A stretch of 64,000 nt of DNA from Lactuca virosa (GCA_928212115.1 CAKMRJ010005634.1:116650873-116714872), one strand, 5' to 3'. Positions 22,818 to 35,707 are shown, counted from the first letter of the stretch. The notes: generated from the sequence alone by a model not told the origin. Numbers and translations are program-made.

Positions 22818-23792
22818 ATGGCTGCTCCTAATTCTCAACAAATGTATTCTATGAAAATGGAAAATAGCATGGGTTACCCTACTCGTGCCCCACTGCTAGT
22901 TGTTGATGAGTATGGTCACTGGAAAGTCATAATGGAAAGGTTCTTGCTTGGTAAAAAAACAGGTGAAGCTATCTGGAGATCCGTTAAAGAAGGTCCACAT
23001 GTTCTAGTTCGAACAACTATTAGAGATGCTGCTGCAACTCTCATGGGCCAAGGAGAACAGCGTCAAGCTCCACTTACTACTGATGGTATCGAGAAGCCGC
23101 ATGTATATCATGCTGCCTTTTTCGAAATGGTGTCTGGTGCTCCATCTTCTCTCTTTGAATACATTAAGTTGTGTAAGTTATCTAAAGTTATTTGGGATAC
23201 ACTCCAAGATATTTTCGAGGGCTCAGAGAACATGAAAGACAAGCATTTGACCTTTGTTGTCAACGAGTTCGACACCTTCACAACAATCCCTGGAGAATCA
23301 GTTTCCTTAGCTTCCAACCGTTACTGAATCATTGTCAACAACATGATAGCTCACAGGATTGTTCGAAATTCTCTCGAATAAAATACCAAGTTCATAAATA
23401 GTCTTGGTAAAGGATTAGGAAACGTTAAATCGTGTCTTCAGAGCAATGGATCTCTGAAGAAGCTGAATCTTTACCAACTGTTTGATGAGCTTCAAGGTCA
23501 TGAGTCAAATGTTGAAAAAACTTTGAGGGAACTCTCAAGAGGTCCTTTAGCTCTTGTTAGTGGTTTCGAACCTCATGTCTCGAACCCGTCTACCTCCGAC
23601 TCCTTCAAAATTGCCGTTCCACCTATTCAACCCACACTTCCAGCTTTACCCACTCCTACCAGCTCTAACTATCAATTTGATGGTGACCTCGACCTTGAAG
23701 CAATGGACTCCAAACTCCGCTTCCAACAGGAGTTTGCTTTTCTTTCCATGAAATACAAGCGTCCCTTTAATCCCACTCACAAACCATATCAC
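22818..23792 (+). pseudogene. gag: S gag, N-terminal part
   Basis: The ATG at 22818 opens MAAPNSQQMYSMKMENSM. The frame contains EYGHWKVIMERFLLG, IWRSVKEGPH and KLCKLSKVIWDTLQDIFEG, the hydrophobic/Trp pattern of copia capsid, up to a stop near 23325. A later frame (23523-23792) continues with LRELSRGPLAL and FQQEFAFLSMKYKRP and is cut at the ATCAC target site. Element A occupies the next 29.7 kb and gag resumes at 53475. It would form the particle shell. Confidence 0.88.
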
Positions 23793-24556
23793 TGATGGGT
23801 TTTGTATACTACAACATCCTATGGTGCACATACAACCCTAAATGCTTTGGATCTATGTTTTCTCTAATTATACATGCAATATTGTTTCACAAAGCATAAA
23901 TCCTACAACTAGCATACAATTAACATAATCAACATAAAAGTGAATTATAGAACTACCTCTTTGTTGTAGTTTGTAGTTTAGGACTTTAAGAACTTAGCAC
24001 CACAAGTGTGATGCCTCAAACGGTTCCCAACACACCTTGGACAAAAGAGAACTTGAGAGAGAGAGATTACTAGCTTCAAAATCGACTCCTATAAATTCTA
24101 AGAACACCTGTGTGTGATTTTGGCCATGGGATAACATATATATAGTCTACGATTCTAAAGGTCATGGGTAAACCCTAATCCATACATATGGGTTTATGAT
24201 CCATGGTTCATGTGGGCTAAATCTTTATGAATAGTTACATAAACTTAGTCCCACATGGATCAATAGCCCAATCCATATGTTTCACTAATTACCATAATTA
24301 GTCCCCATTAATTTAATTAGTCTCTTTTGATCACTAAATTAATTCTAAATTAATTGTTGATCAATACTAATTAAATTATATGATTTGATATTAATATATT
24401 AGAACTTATAATATATTAATAAATCATAAATAACCTCTTACACAAATATCCATCCTATCAAATTGTCTTGGTGATATGTAACCTGAAATGGACCATGCTA
24501 CTCTCGGGTCAAGTACATACCAATTATAGTTATGGGCTTAGACACCTAATCCAACA
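23793..24556 (-). repeat. 3' LTR of A
   Basis: This 764-bp LTR aligns along its whole length with the right LTR after removal of element B. On the minus strand it begins TGTTGGATTAGGTGTC, after the purine-rich AACTGGGAGAC. Confidence 0.92.
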
Positions 24557-27500
24557 GTCTCCCAGTTGGATAATTCTAATAACTATTATTGCAAGTACGA
24601 CTCCACAACCCGACTAGCAATCGCAGCTTTTAAAAGCCGTTGTCGAACTCTGACCTGGTCAATGACGTGTCCATTAGATAAGGGATCATATACTCATCCA
24701 TTATAGATATCGTATGGACATGAGACATGGATTATAATCATTCTCTCTGTCCATCTGTTGTTTCCTGATTTCCGATTTATGACGAACGACTAATTGAACA
24801 AAACAAATCAGTCTAGGCTTGGCCAAGCACTTAGGTTTGTCATCACTAAATCATCGAGGGGCCCACATATATCGCCTTTATCCCTCTAAGGGTAAAAGGA
24901 ATGGATAAAATTCGACTCAAATGCTTGCTATATTTACTCATCAAATCACACACAACAATATGTTTTATAACAACAAGTTACTGGTGCGTTTACATATGTC
25001 AATGTGCAACCGACTTGTAAACTACAACTCACATGTCTTGGTTTCAAGAATATAAGACATTATCGTCTCACAATCACTCGTGATAAAATCCAATAAGTGA
25101 TTCAGATGAGCGTGGATTTAATCCAATACTCAAATCTTATTACAGGAGTACTCATGAACACTGCAACAAACTTGTGCTATGTCTAAAACACCTAGACAAT
25201 CTACAGTCAGATTCATGACAGTCTTGCCTCAATACCTGCTTCCAAAGTATGATCGACTGTGGATAGTTTGAATAACCTAGTTATTCCAGAAGTCAAAACA
25301 TGCAAAGTGAAACACAAGAATAATCGAATCCAATATGGTCTCAGAACTTATGAATATAAATAAAACCTTTTATTTAATCACCATATGGATTACACATTAT
25401 TCATTGTATAATGTTTCGATTAATCAAATTAATAGTTGAATTAAAACAACAGTTTTGCCATGCTCCAAGCATGCACACTATGTTTTCCTATGGTCCTTTC
25501 TTTGTGAAATAGTTCAATTGAAAGCATTTCAATGAAACTCATTTCACAATTCCAAATCCGTATCGTAAATGTAAGAATACCAAATTCTTGCCGTTCGCTA
25601 TAATCTGTTAGATTTTAAACTTATATGCAATGATCCTCTTGTAATGACTATGCACAAAGTCACAGAGCCTTGGCAACAAACATTACAAAGTATTCCAATG
25701 GAGAGCAATTCCATGGAAACGAAGTCTCACATTCAATGTAGATTCCTTTGAACATCCTTCTTGCATTAAATTTTCTAATCTTACATATATTTAAAGAATA
25801 ACTTCCACTTATGGAAACATTTCCATATTCCCATTTTGACTATCACTTCTGAACAAGAGTTACCTCTTCTCAGAGTATGTCAATATGGTCCTTTCCAAAA
25901 TTTACAATATACTTCCAACTGTCCATAAGCAACCAATCTTTGGTAAACCTCAGATTGTCCTCGACAATTGCTTAACCATTTTAGTCATATCTTGTTCTAG
26001 TCCCTTTTCCCTCTTAATGCCCTAGGCATTTGGAAAATTAGAACGGATTAATATTATAGTATATGTAATCGATCCTATATCCGAAGCATATGGAACACGA
26101 TTCATAAAGACATGATACTTTACCAGTCTCTCGCTATAATATTTCCATATATAGAAATTTCCTTATGTTGAATCATTTCAACATAACATTCACATATGTC
26201 CATGACTAAATTCAATTAAAATCTCAATCTAAGCTTTTAGATTCGAAATGAAGTATGAATTCCTCTCCCTTAGTTATAGCAAAACAACTTTTCAAACCCT
26301 ACAACTTTGCAAATTGAACCTTTTGTTTTCTATAATTAACATTGCTAACTCGCAACACTTACCATAATAATTATGCTCCCACTAGCATAATAATTATTAT
26401 CTTACTAGCATAACACTTATGCTCCCACTAGCTTTGACATGTACCCAGAAATCAGGTGGACTTCTAGAAATCAATACTTATTGACTTTCTTACCAAAGTT
26501 CAGATTTCTGATACGAGATGCTTCGATAAGACTTTATCTAGGCTTCTCAAATTCATACACCTTTCCTTAGATAACTCACATGTGTATCTAAACAATTTTA
26601 GAACTTACAACCATAAGTCTGAAATATTTAGACGTTTTTCCATTTCTCACAATTCGAACTATGAAGAGGGATGTCGTAATCATAATCGAATTTGAGAATG
26701 CAAATAACACAATTGCTATCTCCATAAAATTTACTTTAGTGAAAGCGTTTCCTCACAATCATTTTCATGAATTGGAGAGAAACCTTATGACACTTAGATT
26801 TTTATGGTGTATGTGTTCCTATCCATGTGAATTTGTCATAACCATAATCACAAGACAAGGTTAGTGACATATCCAAACTCATATGGAATGAACTTGTTCA
26901 ATCTTAATTTTTTGCCATCTGGCAGCACAAGGTCCTGCCATTGCTTCCAAGTTGTTATACAAACAATTGAGAACTCATAGAACTCACATGCGTAGTCAAC
27001 TTAACTGGAATGGGCACAAAAACAAGAACATGTCAACACGATAGGTTACAAACCTCAAGTCGTGTGCTAGTGATTAACAATAGGTTTACTCTTGAATAGT
27101 TATTGAAGCTATTCAAGATCCTTTAAGACTCCCACTGACCTCTTGACATATCAGATTCACTTTGTCAGGGAACATTACTTGACAAACAAATATTCAAGAG
27201 TTAGTGCAGTTTCTTATCAAGACAAACACTTCACATAATTGGCCTTAGTTGGTCTTTGTTTTATCCAAAACATCACAGCTTAGCAGTTTCAAATGTATAA
27301 GAGTAAGAAACATTTTACTCTACATTGATGAGTGTTATATACCATTCTTAAGAATATGTCACTCAAGTTATAATCTTGGAGTATGACTCTAAGACCTAAT
27401 TTTGGAACAAAGTATTACTTATCTTCTTGATTTTAACCATTTCAACAATTCACGATTCCTCTTCTTAACCATACAAATTCACTAGAATATCCTTAGAGGA

Positions 27501-27970
27501 TCAATTGTGATATGGTTTTCCATAATCATTAAGATGATCATAAAACACGATACTAAAGTACTCTCACATCTTTTCGGATTGGAGAAACTTTTATCTTTCT
27601 GCCTAATTTGATTCTTCTTATTCGTTATGCCATACATTGAAACTTTTCCAATGGTTCAAAATTACACTTAATCTTGTAAGTATAACCATATTTACTAAAA
27701 TTTAGTAAATCATAATGAATAGTCTTATCGTTCTTTGTGGTGGACCTGACCAGCGCACAACCAAGTGTACCCGATCCCGTAGTCCTTCACTTGACTCACA
27801 TATACATGTGAACAAGGAATTAGTCTTAATTTCCCAAAGATGAAGTTCTCATTAATCACACAATACAAGTTGCATGATTCCAAGTTTCTATCCAACTGAA
27901 ACTTGGGTGATGAGAATCTTTCCTTATTTGGTAAATCTTTACACTACCAAAAAAGGAAGAATCAAATCCA
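24557..27970 (-). pseudogene. pol: Decayed pol and 3' non-coding region of A
   Basis: No long frame survives. On the minus strand, short islands fit copia integrase: SKYGYTYKIK with a downstream LEKF (about 27706-27650), a damaged DHL-like stretch, and RNRELLKW (about 27455-27430). The tandem phrase 'ctagtgggagcataa' occurs near 26370-26430. From about 25400 to 24557 the sequence is untranslated 3' region. The RT motif YVDD was not found. The degree of decay is far higher than in gag. Confidence 0.6.
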
Positions 27971-28369
27971 TTTTCCAATATTTCTATCAATGGAAACATA
28001 TTAGCAACAATTTTCACAAATGCCATTGTAAGGAAACTTAAAATAAGATTAATTTTGAAAAAATTTCTTTATTTATAAAAATTGCAGAAAACTTATCCTT
28101 ACAATGAAAATACATATGAAAACTATGTTGTTATCTAATCCTAAGCAATCTATTAGAACTCTTAAGCAGCAACTCAAAATTCTGATCATCGAACCATGCG
28201 ATCGAAATCCATCTCTTCACGATCAGAATCAGCTTACTCTTCCTTTAAGCTTCCTTTCATTTCTTCGATTCTACAAAACATCAAAATGTAATTACATTAC
28301 ATCATGTATTAAGAATCTCCAAATAGGAACTTAATAGAGTTAGATATTGGACTTACCTGAAGCAGAGTC

Positions 28370-29089
28370 AAAGTTTTGACTTTGCCATCCTTGCGATCTT
28401 TTATGTAAATGTGGCCGCTTCGCAACCAGTGCCCCTTCTCTTGGCATATGGACTATTTGGGAATGGTACATGGGACTATCTCATACATAGCCTTTCTTTT
28501 TACCATTTGGTCAAATGACTTGACCATGGCCGATCCATTTCCATTGGGAAGAGAAAGCTTTTCTGGACTTCTAATGTTGCCATTGTCAATGTCCATGGAA
28601 GTTTGGGGAGTAGATCTTCCAATTATATTTGCTTTACCAGTGCGCCAAATCATTGCTGATTTAGTAGTAACAAGCAAATAGGTAAGATCGATAAAGGTCA
28701 TGTCGTGATCTGTCATATAGTAGTCCTTAATGAACTCACTATACGACTCAGGGAGTGACTGAAGAACCTAATCAACAGCCAACTTCCTCTACATCGACTC
28801 CTAACATTCCTAGCCTGTCAATGTATAACTTCATCTCCAAGACATGTGCACACACAGACCTTCCATCTTGGTGTTCGCTAGCCAATAGGGCTTGAGTGAT
28901 CTTGAACTTTTCAAGTCTTTGAACTTGTGGGTCAGGGAGAATTATTGGAGGAGGTGGAGGAAGTGAAGTTCCATTACAACACAAAGAATGGATTAATCTT
29001 TCACCTTGATCGTCTTGTGGAATATCATCTTTATGAAGAAATATTTTTCCAAAAGGATGAGGAAGACCATAGTTGTCAGAACTAGACAT
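28370..29089 (-). pseudogene. gag: A gag
   Basis: The ATG at 29089 opens MSSSDNYGLPHPF. The frame contains a proline run followed by VQRLEKFKITQALLASEHQDG and CAHVLEMKLYIDRLGMLGVDV, then a frame break. It continues from 28716 with MTDHDMTFIDLTYLLVTT and a Ser/Asn-rich stretch, ending in a zinc knuckle CQEKGHWLRSG, where the last Cys is Gly. This is the compact Gag of Ty1/copia. The N-terminal third seems shortened compared with usual copia Gag. Confidence 0.82.
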
Positions 29090-30720
29090 CTACACGGGAG
29101 AAATTCAAGTTGGTTGATTTAAGTCCTTAATATAACATCCAAAATGAATATATTAAGGCTAGGACCCAACACAATACTTTACAATTCGGAAGAGGGATGC
29201 CGCAATCCAATTGCAAAATATTTGAAGGTAGGTAAATGACGATTTACCAATTTCCATCATGAAAAATGAAATTGATTATTAAGTTTTAAATGAATTGAAA
29301 TTCCTAGATCTTTTGAGATTCATTGAACTTTTCAATGGCATGATTAAATCTCGATTATGCCCTTCATGTTTGTGATTGGGATGCCGAGGATCACAAACAA
29401 TGTGTGAATAACCATGCAAATTAGCTTGGTACTCTCGATGCCATTTATCACATAATCAATGTGCAGGTTAACCACACACGCTCCATTGATCTATGACAAA
29501 CGTCAAGCTACCCTTTGCTACCCTTGTTAGTCTAAGTTAGTGTGCCGGTTAACCACACACGCTCCACTAACGCCTTAGCAAGGTGCAAAGTGCAATTTCG
29601 TGGGTTAGCACCAAATTCAGATTTTTCCCTAAGTAACTAAGATTGGGAATTTATAAGTGTTTAGTTACTTGGTATTTTCATTATACTTTTAATGAGAATT
29701 AATGTCCTATCCTACCCGTTCGGCTAACGATCCTCCACCAGTCAAGGAAGTGGTGTGTGAGAGTGGACACCCATTAAACTGGCATTTTATAGGCAGTAAC
29801 CTTATACCCCCTTATAGACCGACTTCGTGAATGAGGCCTACTAACGGTAAGACTGACTTGTCTTATACATATCTATAATAACTAAACTTTTAAAATTATA
29901 AAGTATAAGGGTGTATTTTAAACTTTTAAAATACTAGATGGTTTAATCTATTAATAAATTATGCTCTTAATTTAATTAAACGTAAACCATGTCATTATGA
30001 ATTTATTAATCTCTTTTAACTAACCACCTTAATTAATTTAATAAATTCCATAAGGTGTAATTTGAACTATCCAAAAACTTCAAGGTTCTAAATATAAAAA
30101 TTCACAATTAAAACTATTTTATTAATTTTTTAATTGATGAACCCAAGAGTTACACCTTTTAATTACAAGACTTTTAAAATTTGAGACTTTTCAATTACCA
30201 AAACTTGAGCGAAAGTTTTGTAATTGTTGAAAACTTTTGGTTTTCCATAAGTTATGAGTTAATATGATTTTTATGAAAAAATCTTTTCATGTTCCATAAC
30301 TTGAGGACAAGTTATGGAGTTCTTTTAAAGAATTTAGATCGATATTTTATACTAATAAAATTACCATATAATTTATCATTGATTTATTCTAACTCATAAG
30401 GCTAGATAATACCAAGTCAACAATTTGAAAATAAATTAGCTTATCATATGAACTAACACTAAACTTGAAATTTTGACGATTATCTTTTATTTGGACGAGG
30501 CTAATTAATTTCGTAACAAACGAATTTTTATCAAGAAAACAATCCATAGTTAATTACCGAAATCCAAATTATGCCAAGAAAACTGAAATCTGCCATCTGA
30601 TGCTTCACCACGTCGTGGTAAATATTGCCACGTCGTGGTAGCCATGTAGAAATGAAATTGGCAGATTTTCCAGATTTGATAATAATACAATTGCAACAAT
30701 ATAACAGAAACAACCCATGT
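29090..30720 (-). other. A 5' leader, non-coding
   Basis: About 1.6 kb lies between the primer site and the gag start with no coding potential. It contains a repeated phrase 'ggttaaccacacacgctcca' (about 29467 and 29552) and two perfect CCACGTCGTGG palindromes at 30608-30618 and 30628-30638. Confidence 0.7.
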
Positions 30721-30731
30721 CTCTGATACCA
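30721..30731 (-). other. Primer binding site of A (tRNA-Met type)
   Basis: The plus strand reads CTCTGATACCA next to the LTR at 30733; the element strand is TGGTATCAGAG. Confidence 0.9.
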
Positions 30732-30732
30732 C

Positions 30733-31407
30733 TGATGGGTTTTGTATACTACAACATCATATGCTGCACATACAACCCTAAATGCTTTGGATCTATGTTT
30801 TCTCTAATTATACATGCAATATTGTTTCACAAAGCATAAAACCTACAACTATCATACAATTGACATAATCAACATAAAAGTGAGTTATAGAATTACCTCT
30901 TTGTTGTAGCTTGTAGTTTAGGCATTTAAGAACTTAGCACCCCAAGTGTGATGCCTCAAACGGTTCACAATACACCTTGGACAAAGGATAAATTGAGAGA
31001 GAGATTACTAGCTTCAAAATCGGCTCCTATGAATTCTAAGAACACATGTGTGTGATTTTGGCCATGGGATAACATATATATAGTGTAGGATTCCAAAGGT
31101 CATGGGTAAACCCTAATCCATACACATGGGTTTATGATCCATGGTTCATGTGGGCTAACTCTTTATGAATACTTACATAAACGTAGTCCAACATGGATCA
31201 ATAGCCCAATCCATATGTATCACTAATTACCATAATTAGTCCCCATTAATTGAATTAGTCTCTTTTGATCACTAAATTAATTCCAAATTAATTCTTGATC
31301 AATACTAATTAAATTATATGATTTCATACTAATGTATTAGAACTTATAATATATTAATAAATCATAAATAACCTCTTACTCAAATATCCATCCTATCAAA
31401 TTGTCCT
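30733..31407 (-). repeat. 5' LTR of A, larger piece (rest at 53382-53474)
   Basis: It begins TGATGGGTTTTG and matches 23793 onward to about 31407, where element B breaks it. The remaining 93 bp resume at 53382 with 'gttctggtgatatgcaac' and end in ATCCAACA at 53474. A TATATATA stretch near 31074-31082 may be the promoter. Confidence 0.92.
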
Positions 31408-31716
31408 TATTAGAACAAAGTTCTATTAGGATCGTTAGATTCTATGCAAGCAAACAATTATGAACGTAAATAAGAACACAAGTATGGCTTTGAATATGTC
31501 GTATGATTAATGCTTCAACACCTCAGAAGAGCTCGATTAAGAACTTCGACTGTAGAGGTGTTTAGGGTTACAAAACAATAAACGTTATAATCAACAGCGT
31601 ATTATGCATACATGCATGCATATTTATAGTATAACCCTACTAGATAATCACGGATGGACAGGCCCAATCCGGATACAAAACATAAAGCCCAAGACGCAAC
31701 ACAATTAAACTCTACA
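31408..31716 (-). repeat. 3' LTR of B
   Basis: It matches 53073-53381 with five differences seen. Two fall at its outer tip, where TGTTAC has become TATTAG, so the terminal dinucleotide is damaged. Confidence 0.93.
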
Positions 31717-31731
31717 ATCTCCCCCTTTGCG
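31717..31731 (-). other. Polypurine tract of B
   Basis: The plus strand reads ATCTCCCCCTTTGCG; on the element strand this is CGCAAAGGGGGAGAT directly before the 3' LTR. It would prime plus-strand DNA synthesis. Confidence 0.85.
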
Positions 31732-31748
31732 TCATTGGAACCGAAAGC

Positions 31749-33807
31749 TCACTTCGGCTGAGCTGCAGAAGTCTTCTTTACTGTTTTGAACACCTTCAGA
31801 ATGATAGCCAAAATATGATGACGAAAAGTTATGTACCACCGAAGCATGTCAGTGAAGTTCTTCTTATCAGCATCCGAGTTCTGCTTGCACCGATGAATAA
31901 TGTTGATGATGTGCTCTAAGCAGTCGGTTGAAAACAAGTGTTTATCAACAAGGGCAAACAAAAATCTGTGATCTTCGCCTTTTGTAAACATCACAGTAAG
32001 ATGTGTTGAATCTATTTGGCCCATTCTCATTTTGTTCACATCTCCTGGTTTCGGTGTTGGCTTGATGGTCGGTTTCTTGTTCATCACTTTTGCTATCCTT
32101 GATCTATAGCCGCAATCTCATGGATGTAAGAAGCCAACATCCTCTTCAAGTGTTCCAAAATCGGCTCATATTCTCTCGGATTTGTGAGCAGAATGTTGAA
32201 CAACAAAATCAAATCATGAGGGTTTAGATTTGGAAGGTCTGCCAGTGAGATAATCGACACCGAGTTTGCAGATCCTTGTGTGATTTTGAAATTGACATTC
32301 ACAAATTTCCCAGCAGGCGTTGGTTTGAGTACCTTGACAGTGATTATTTTCTATGCGCTCCATGTCAAGTACTGAGGTTGTCCACACTTCAAATAGAAAT
32401 CAATCAGCTCTCGGTCAACCTTTGGATGTGGAAAAGGAGCCTCAGCAGTCGAGTCAAAGCAGTGAAACGTGAATGCTTTTCTTGTGATTGGCATGTCGAA
32501 CTGCGAGTCCTTAGAGTTATCACAGTCAAACGAAGCGACAGGTTCCAACCAATAAACACTTGGAAACTCTATAGCTTGATTGATAAGTGCCTCTTTAGCC
32601 CATAAGGGAAACAAGGCCTTCTTGCAGATCAAGGCTTCTTCTTCTTCCTTTTTTCTCCTTTCCCTCTCCTCTGCTTCCTTCGCAACCTTTAAATTCTCAT
32701 CCAACTCTCGGTCTCTCTTCTTTCTTTGGAGAGCCTCAGCAATGGTTTCTTCCACATCACTATCACTGTTATCATTGATCTCCTTTCGCTTAGCTTGTGA
32801 ACCAGAACCTGAAGCTACATTATCCTTCAGTTCGATTGTGACTTTGACTTTCGGTTGGGTAGTTTCTGTTTTCACAATCACCTTCTGTTGAACACCTTCT
32901 CCCCCTTGTTTTGGAGGTGTGAATGGCTCCGAAACACCCTTCATTTCGTGTAACATGGCAAGGGCAGGTAGAAGTTTTGTAGTGAGATGATTTCTGATTG
33001 TCAAAGTAAGAATAGGATCATGAGCACCAAGAAGATTGGTCAACATGTCCTTCACATCTCCTGCACAGCTATGGAATACAACCCTTTCGGTCTTCAACAA
33101 AGAAATCTCTTTTTCTGCTTGGGCTAGCTGCACTTTCTGTACTTCAATAGTGGAGGATTGTCGGGCCAGTTCTTCCTTCAGAGCACTTTCTATTGCTAGA
33201 TTAGCGTGAAGAGATTCAAGGCGAGAAGTCACTGAGCTGATAAGTGATGAATTCTCGGTTTGAATAGATGAACGCACAACTTCAAACTTGATTTGCTCTT
33301 CTTGAAGAGACTTAGAAAAGGAATCCACAGAGGCTTGAACCTTGGCTGCATTCGTGTCAGCATGCCCTTTCAGCGACTCAAGAAAAATCTGAGTGGTATG
33401 AACAATGTCAGTAACATCACTGGTGGCCTTTTTGCAAGAGGAGGTAGACGCATCAATGGCTTTTGTGGATTTTTCAATTGACTCTGTGTATTGCTCTAGA
33501 GCAGTATCCATAAAGGCTTTGAGCACCACACCACTATAGGACTTGCTGTCTTCAAGCAACTTATCCAACTTTTCATGAATTCTCTGCAAGTGTTGGCTGG
33601 TAATAGGAGCATCATCATCCTCATCAGTAGGAAGCCGATAGGGACTGAAGTATGTAGAGTCATACTCATCATTAGCACCACCGAGAGTGGCACCAGAGTC
33701 GGTTGAGTTAGTGGGTGAGAGAGGTTTAGTGATGACAGGAGGTTTGGTTTCAGTAGTTGCCCCCGTATCAGATACGTTGACCACTACTGTCGGTTCAGGA
33801 ATAGTGG
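31749..33807 (-). pseudogene. B accessory ORF, C-terminal two thirds
   Basis: From the gypsy C insertion site at 33807 the minus frame runs through an acidic Ser/Thr stretch, a long region with heptad-like spacing (about 33500-33080, probable coiled coil), a basic/acidic segment rich in RKKRDRE and EERERRKKEEEE, and a conserved C-terminal block. A stop at 32351 and frame changes near 32300 and 32090 break it. The C-terminal frames hold SLADLPNLNPHDLI and DMLRWYITFRHH, matching TDVDFPTINPNDIL and SQLQWYLEVRDW in the accessory ORF of S. I see no signal peptide or membrane anchor. The function is unknown; 'envelope-like' is a historical label for ORFs in this position. Confidence 0.8.
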
Positions 33808-33997
33808 TGTAACACCGGATTCCTGATACGATTTTATTTAAGTATTTTCTTAAATTTTTGCCATGAACTCGGCGAGTCTGCATCCCGACTCGCCGAGTAG
33901 CAGCGAGGTGGACACGGGATTTAAGCTGGGAACTCGGCGAGTCGACATATGGACTCGGCGAGTCCACCTGTCTGGATGAAACTCTATTTTCAGACAT
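32351..33997 (-). other. Chimeric 548-codon frame joining gypsy C LTR antisense to the B accessory ORF
   Basis: An uninterrupted frame starts at an ATG inside the antisense strand of the left LTR of C (33997), crosses the insertion border at 33808-33807, and continues in the true accessory frame of B to a stop at 32351. The first 60 or so codons are antisense LTR. The same antisense start also occurs in the right LTR (41414). It is an accident of insertion and is not counted as an ancestral gene. Confidence 0.7.
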
Positions 33998-35692
33998 TGC
34001 ACCCTATTTTACCCATTCTAAAACACCCATTTCGTCCCATTTTCCTCCCAAAGAGCAGTAGAGAACTACTCTAGCTCCTTTAGTGTTCTTGAGTGATTTT
34101 GATATTCCAAAGAAGGTTTTGGAGCTTAGAAGAAGGAGGAAGTTGGAGTGTTCCAGAAGTGAAGGTAGATCCGAAATCTACTATGGGGAAGGCATCAAAT
34201 CAGGTAATAAAACCCTCACTTTGCTCATTAGCTCTTAGGTTCATTTTTGTCCCCAGTGGTTGATCTTCAAGCCTTAAAACCCCCAGATTTCGTGTGTATA
34301 TGTGATAACCAGACCCTAGGAACTGAGACCCATGATTTGGATCAGTTGCATGTCTCAGATTTGGCCAGATTGGGTGAAGAGTCGAAGGGAACTCGGCGAG
34401 TGCCAAAGTGCACTCGGCGAGTTCCATGAAGATGGCCTTAGACTCGACGAGTTGGATGAACAACTCAGCGAGTCCTATGAAGATTGCCTGGTACTCGGCG
34501 AGTCGTTCTTCAAACTCGGCGAGTACCTTGAATATAGCCATGAACTCGGCGAGTTGTTCTTCAAAATCGGCGAGTCATATGAACTCTTACTAGGATAAGA
34601 AGGGTTTAAGTGTAGGAGGTCCAACCCTTCGTAGTCGCACGTGGAATTAGCAATTTAACGTGTAGCTATAGTCCCAGAATCTCCAAATCTCCACGGTTGA
34701 TGTTCTGATGGAAGATTGGAGCGAATTGTGAGATCTGTTTGTCGGACTCGACGAGTCCCCCCTTGGACTCGGCGAGTCCAGTCGCGGGTTTGTTAGTTGT
34801 CCCCGTTTAGCGAGTCAGGCTGACTCAGTGAGTGGGAACAGGGACCCGATGAGTCAGAGTCGGGCTAGACGTAGAAGGACTCGGCGAGTCGCTATATGGA
34901 CTCGGCGAGTCCAGTCAATCAGAGAGTTGACTTTGACCAAGAAGTTGACTTTGACCAGTCATTTGACCTAAATGGTATTTATGAGTACCTAATCTATGAT
35001 TACAGATTTATAGCCGGAGGGTTACCGGTGCGGCAGCCAGGCGTAGGTTGAGCGGGTTTTCAGCAGCTACCCTCGAGGTGAGTTACCTTCCAGTAGAAGT
35101 GGGTCTAAGGCCACAATGCCGGCCCACTAGTAGGAGTCGTATGATAGATGATTGTCTGTGTGATAATCATCTAGGTTTGTTACTACCTGATATGCTTTAT
35201 GTGCTAGCAGATTATGATGTATGGGTTATGTGATATGTTATTATGTGGTAGCAGTAGTAGGGGGTGAAACAGTCCCCTATCCGGTCGACAGGACCGAAGG
35301 GGTAGGCCAGCACCCAGATATGCTAGGCAGTATCCGGTCGACAGGACCGAAGGGGAGGGTCGGGCACCCAGAAATGCCCGGCAGACATGTATGTTATGTG
35401 ATTGTATGGTATGAGGTTCGTTGGGGGAACTCACTAAGCTTCGTGCTTACGTTTTATAGTTTTGTTTCCAGGTATCTCTTCAGCTAGGGGAAAGGAGCCG
35501 GCGCGGTAGCGGCATATCACACACACTCTTGTTTCCGCACTATGGATTTTCTGGGATGTACTATGAATATTTTACTATGATGTTACCGGTTTTCAGACAT
35601 GAATTAATATTATGAATGTTTTGTAACGATGTTTTTATGTATTAACCTAATTTAAAAATGGAATTTTTAGCTGGTATTTTTGGGATGTTACA
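33808..35692 (+). repeat. 5' LTR of C with palindrome array
   Basis: This 1885-bp LTR contains about fifteen copies or near copies of ACTCGGCGAGT between 33867 and 34915. Near its 3' side it has two 'ccggtcgacaggaccgaagg' units (about 35281 and 35335). It carries about 170 bp (35415-35586) missing from the right LTR. Confidence 0.95.
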
Positions 35693-35695
35693 AGT

Positions 35696-35707
35696 TGGTA
35701 TCAGAGC
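35696..35707 (+). other. Primer binding site of C (tRNA-Met type)
   Basis: TGGTATCAGAGC lies three bases after the LTR end (35692). Confidence 0.93.

Noticed and set aside
28409..28681. Plus-strand frame of 90 codons
   Set aside because: It is the antisense shadow of the gag of A, which has the recognisable Gag blocks and zinc knuckle.
34332..34598. Plus-strand frames of 60-113 codons inside the C LTR with repeated 'LGE' or 'SAS' words
   Set aside because: They arise from the palindrome array and also occur in the right LTR; they are not proteins.
33867..34915. CRISPR-like array of short repeats
   Set aside because: Spacing is irregular, repeats are 11-bp palindromes in an LTR, and the DNA is a plant nuclear genome.
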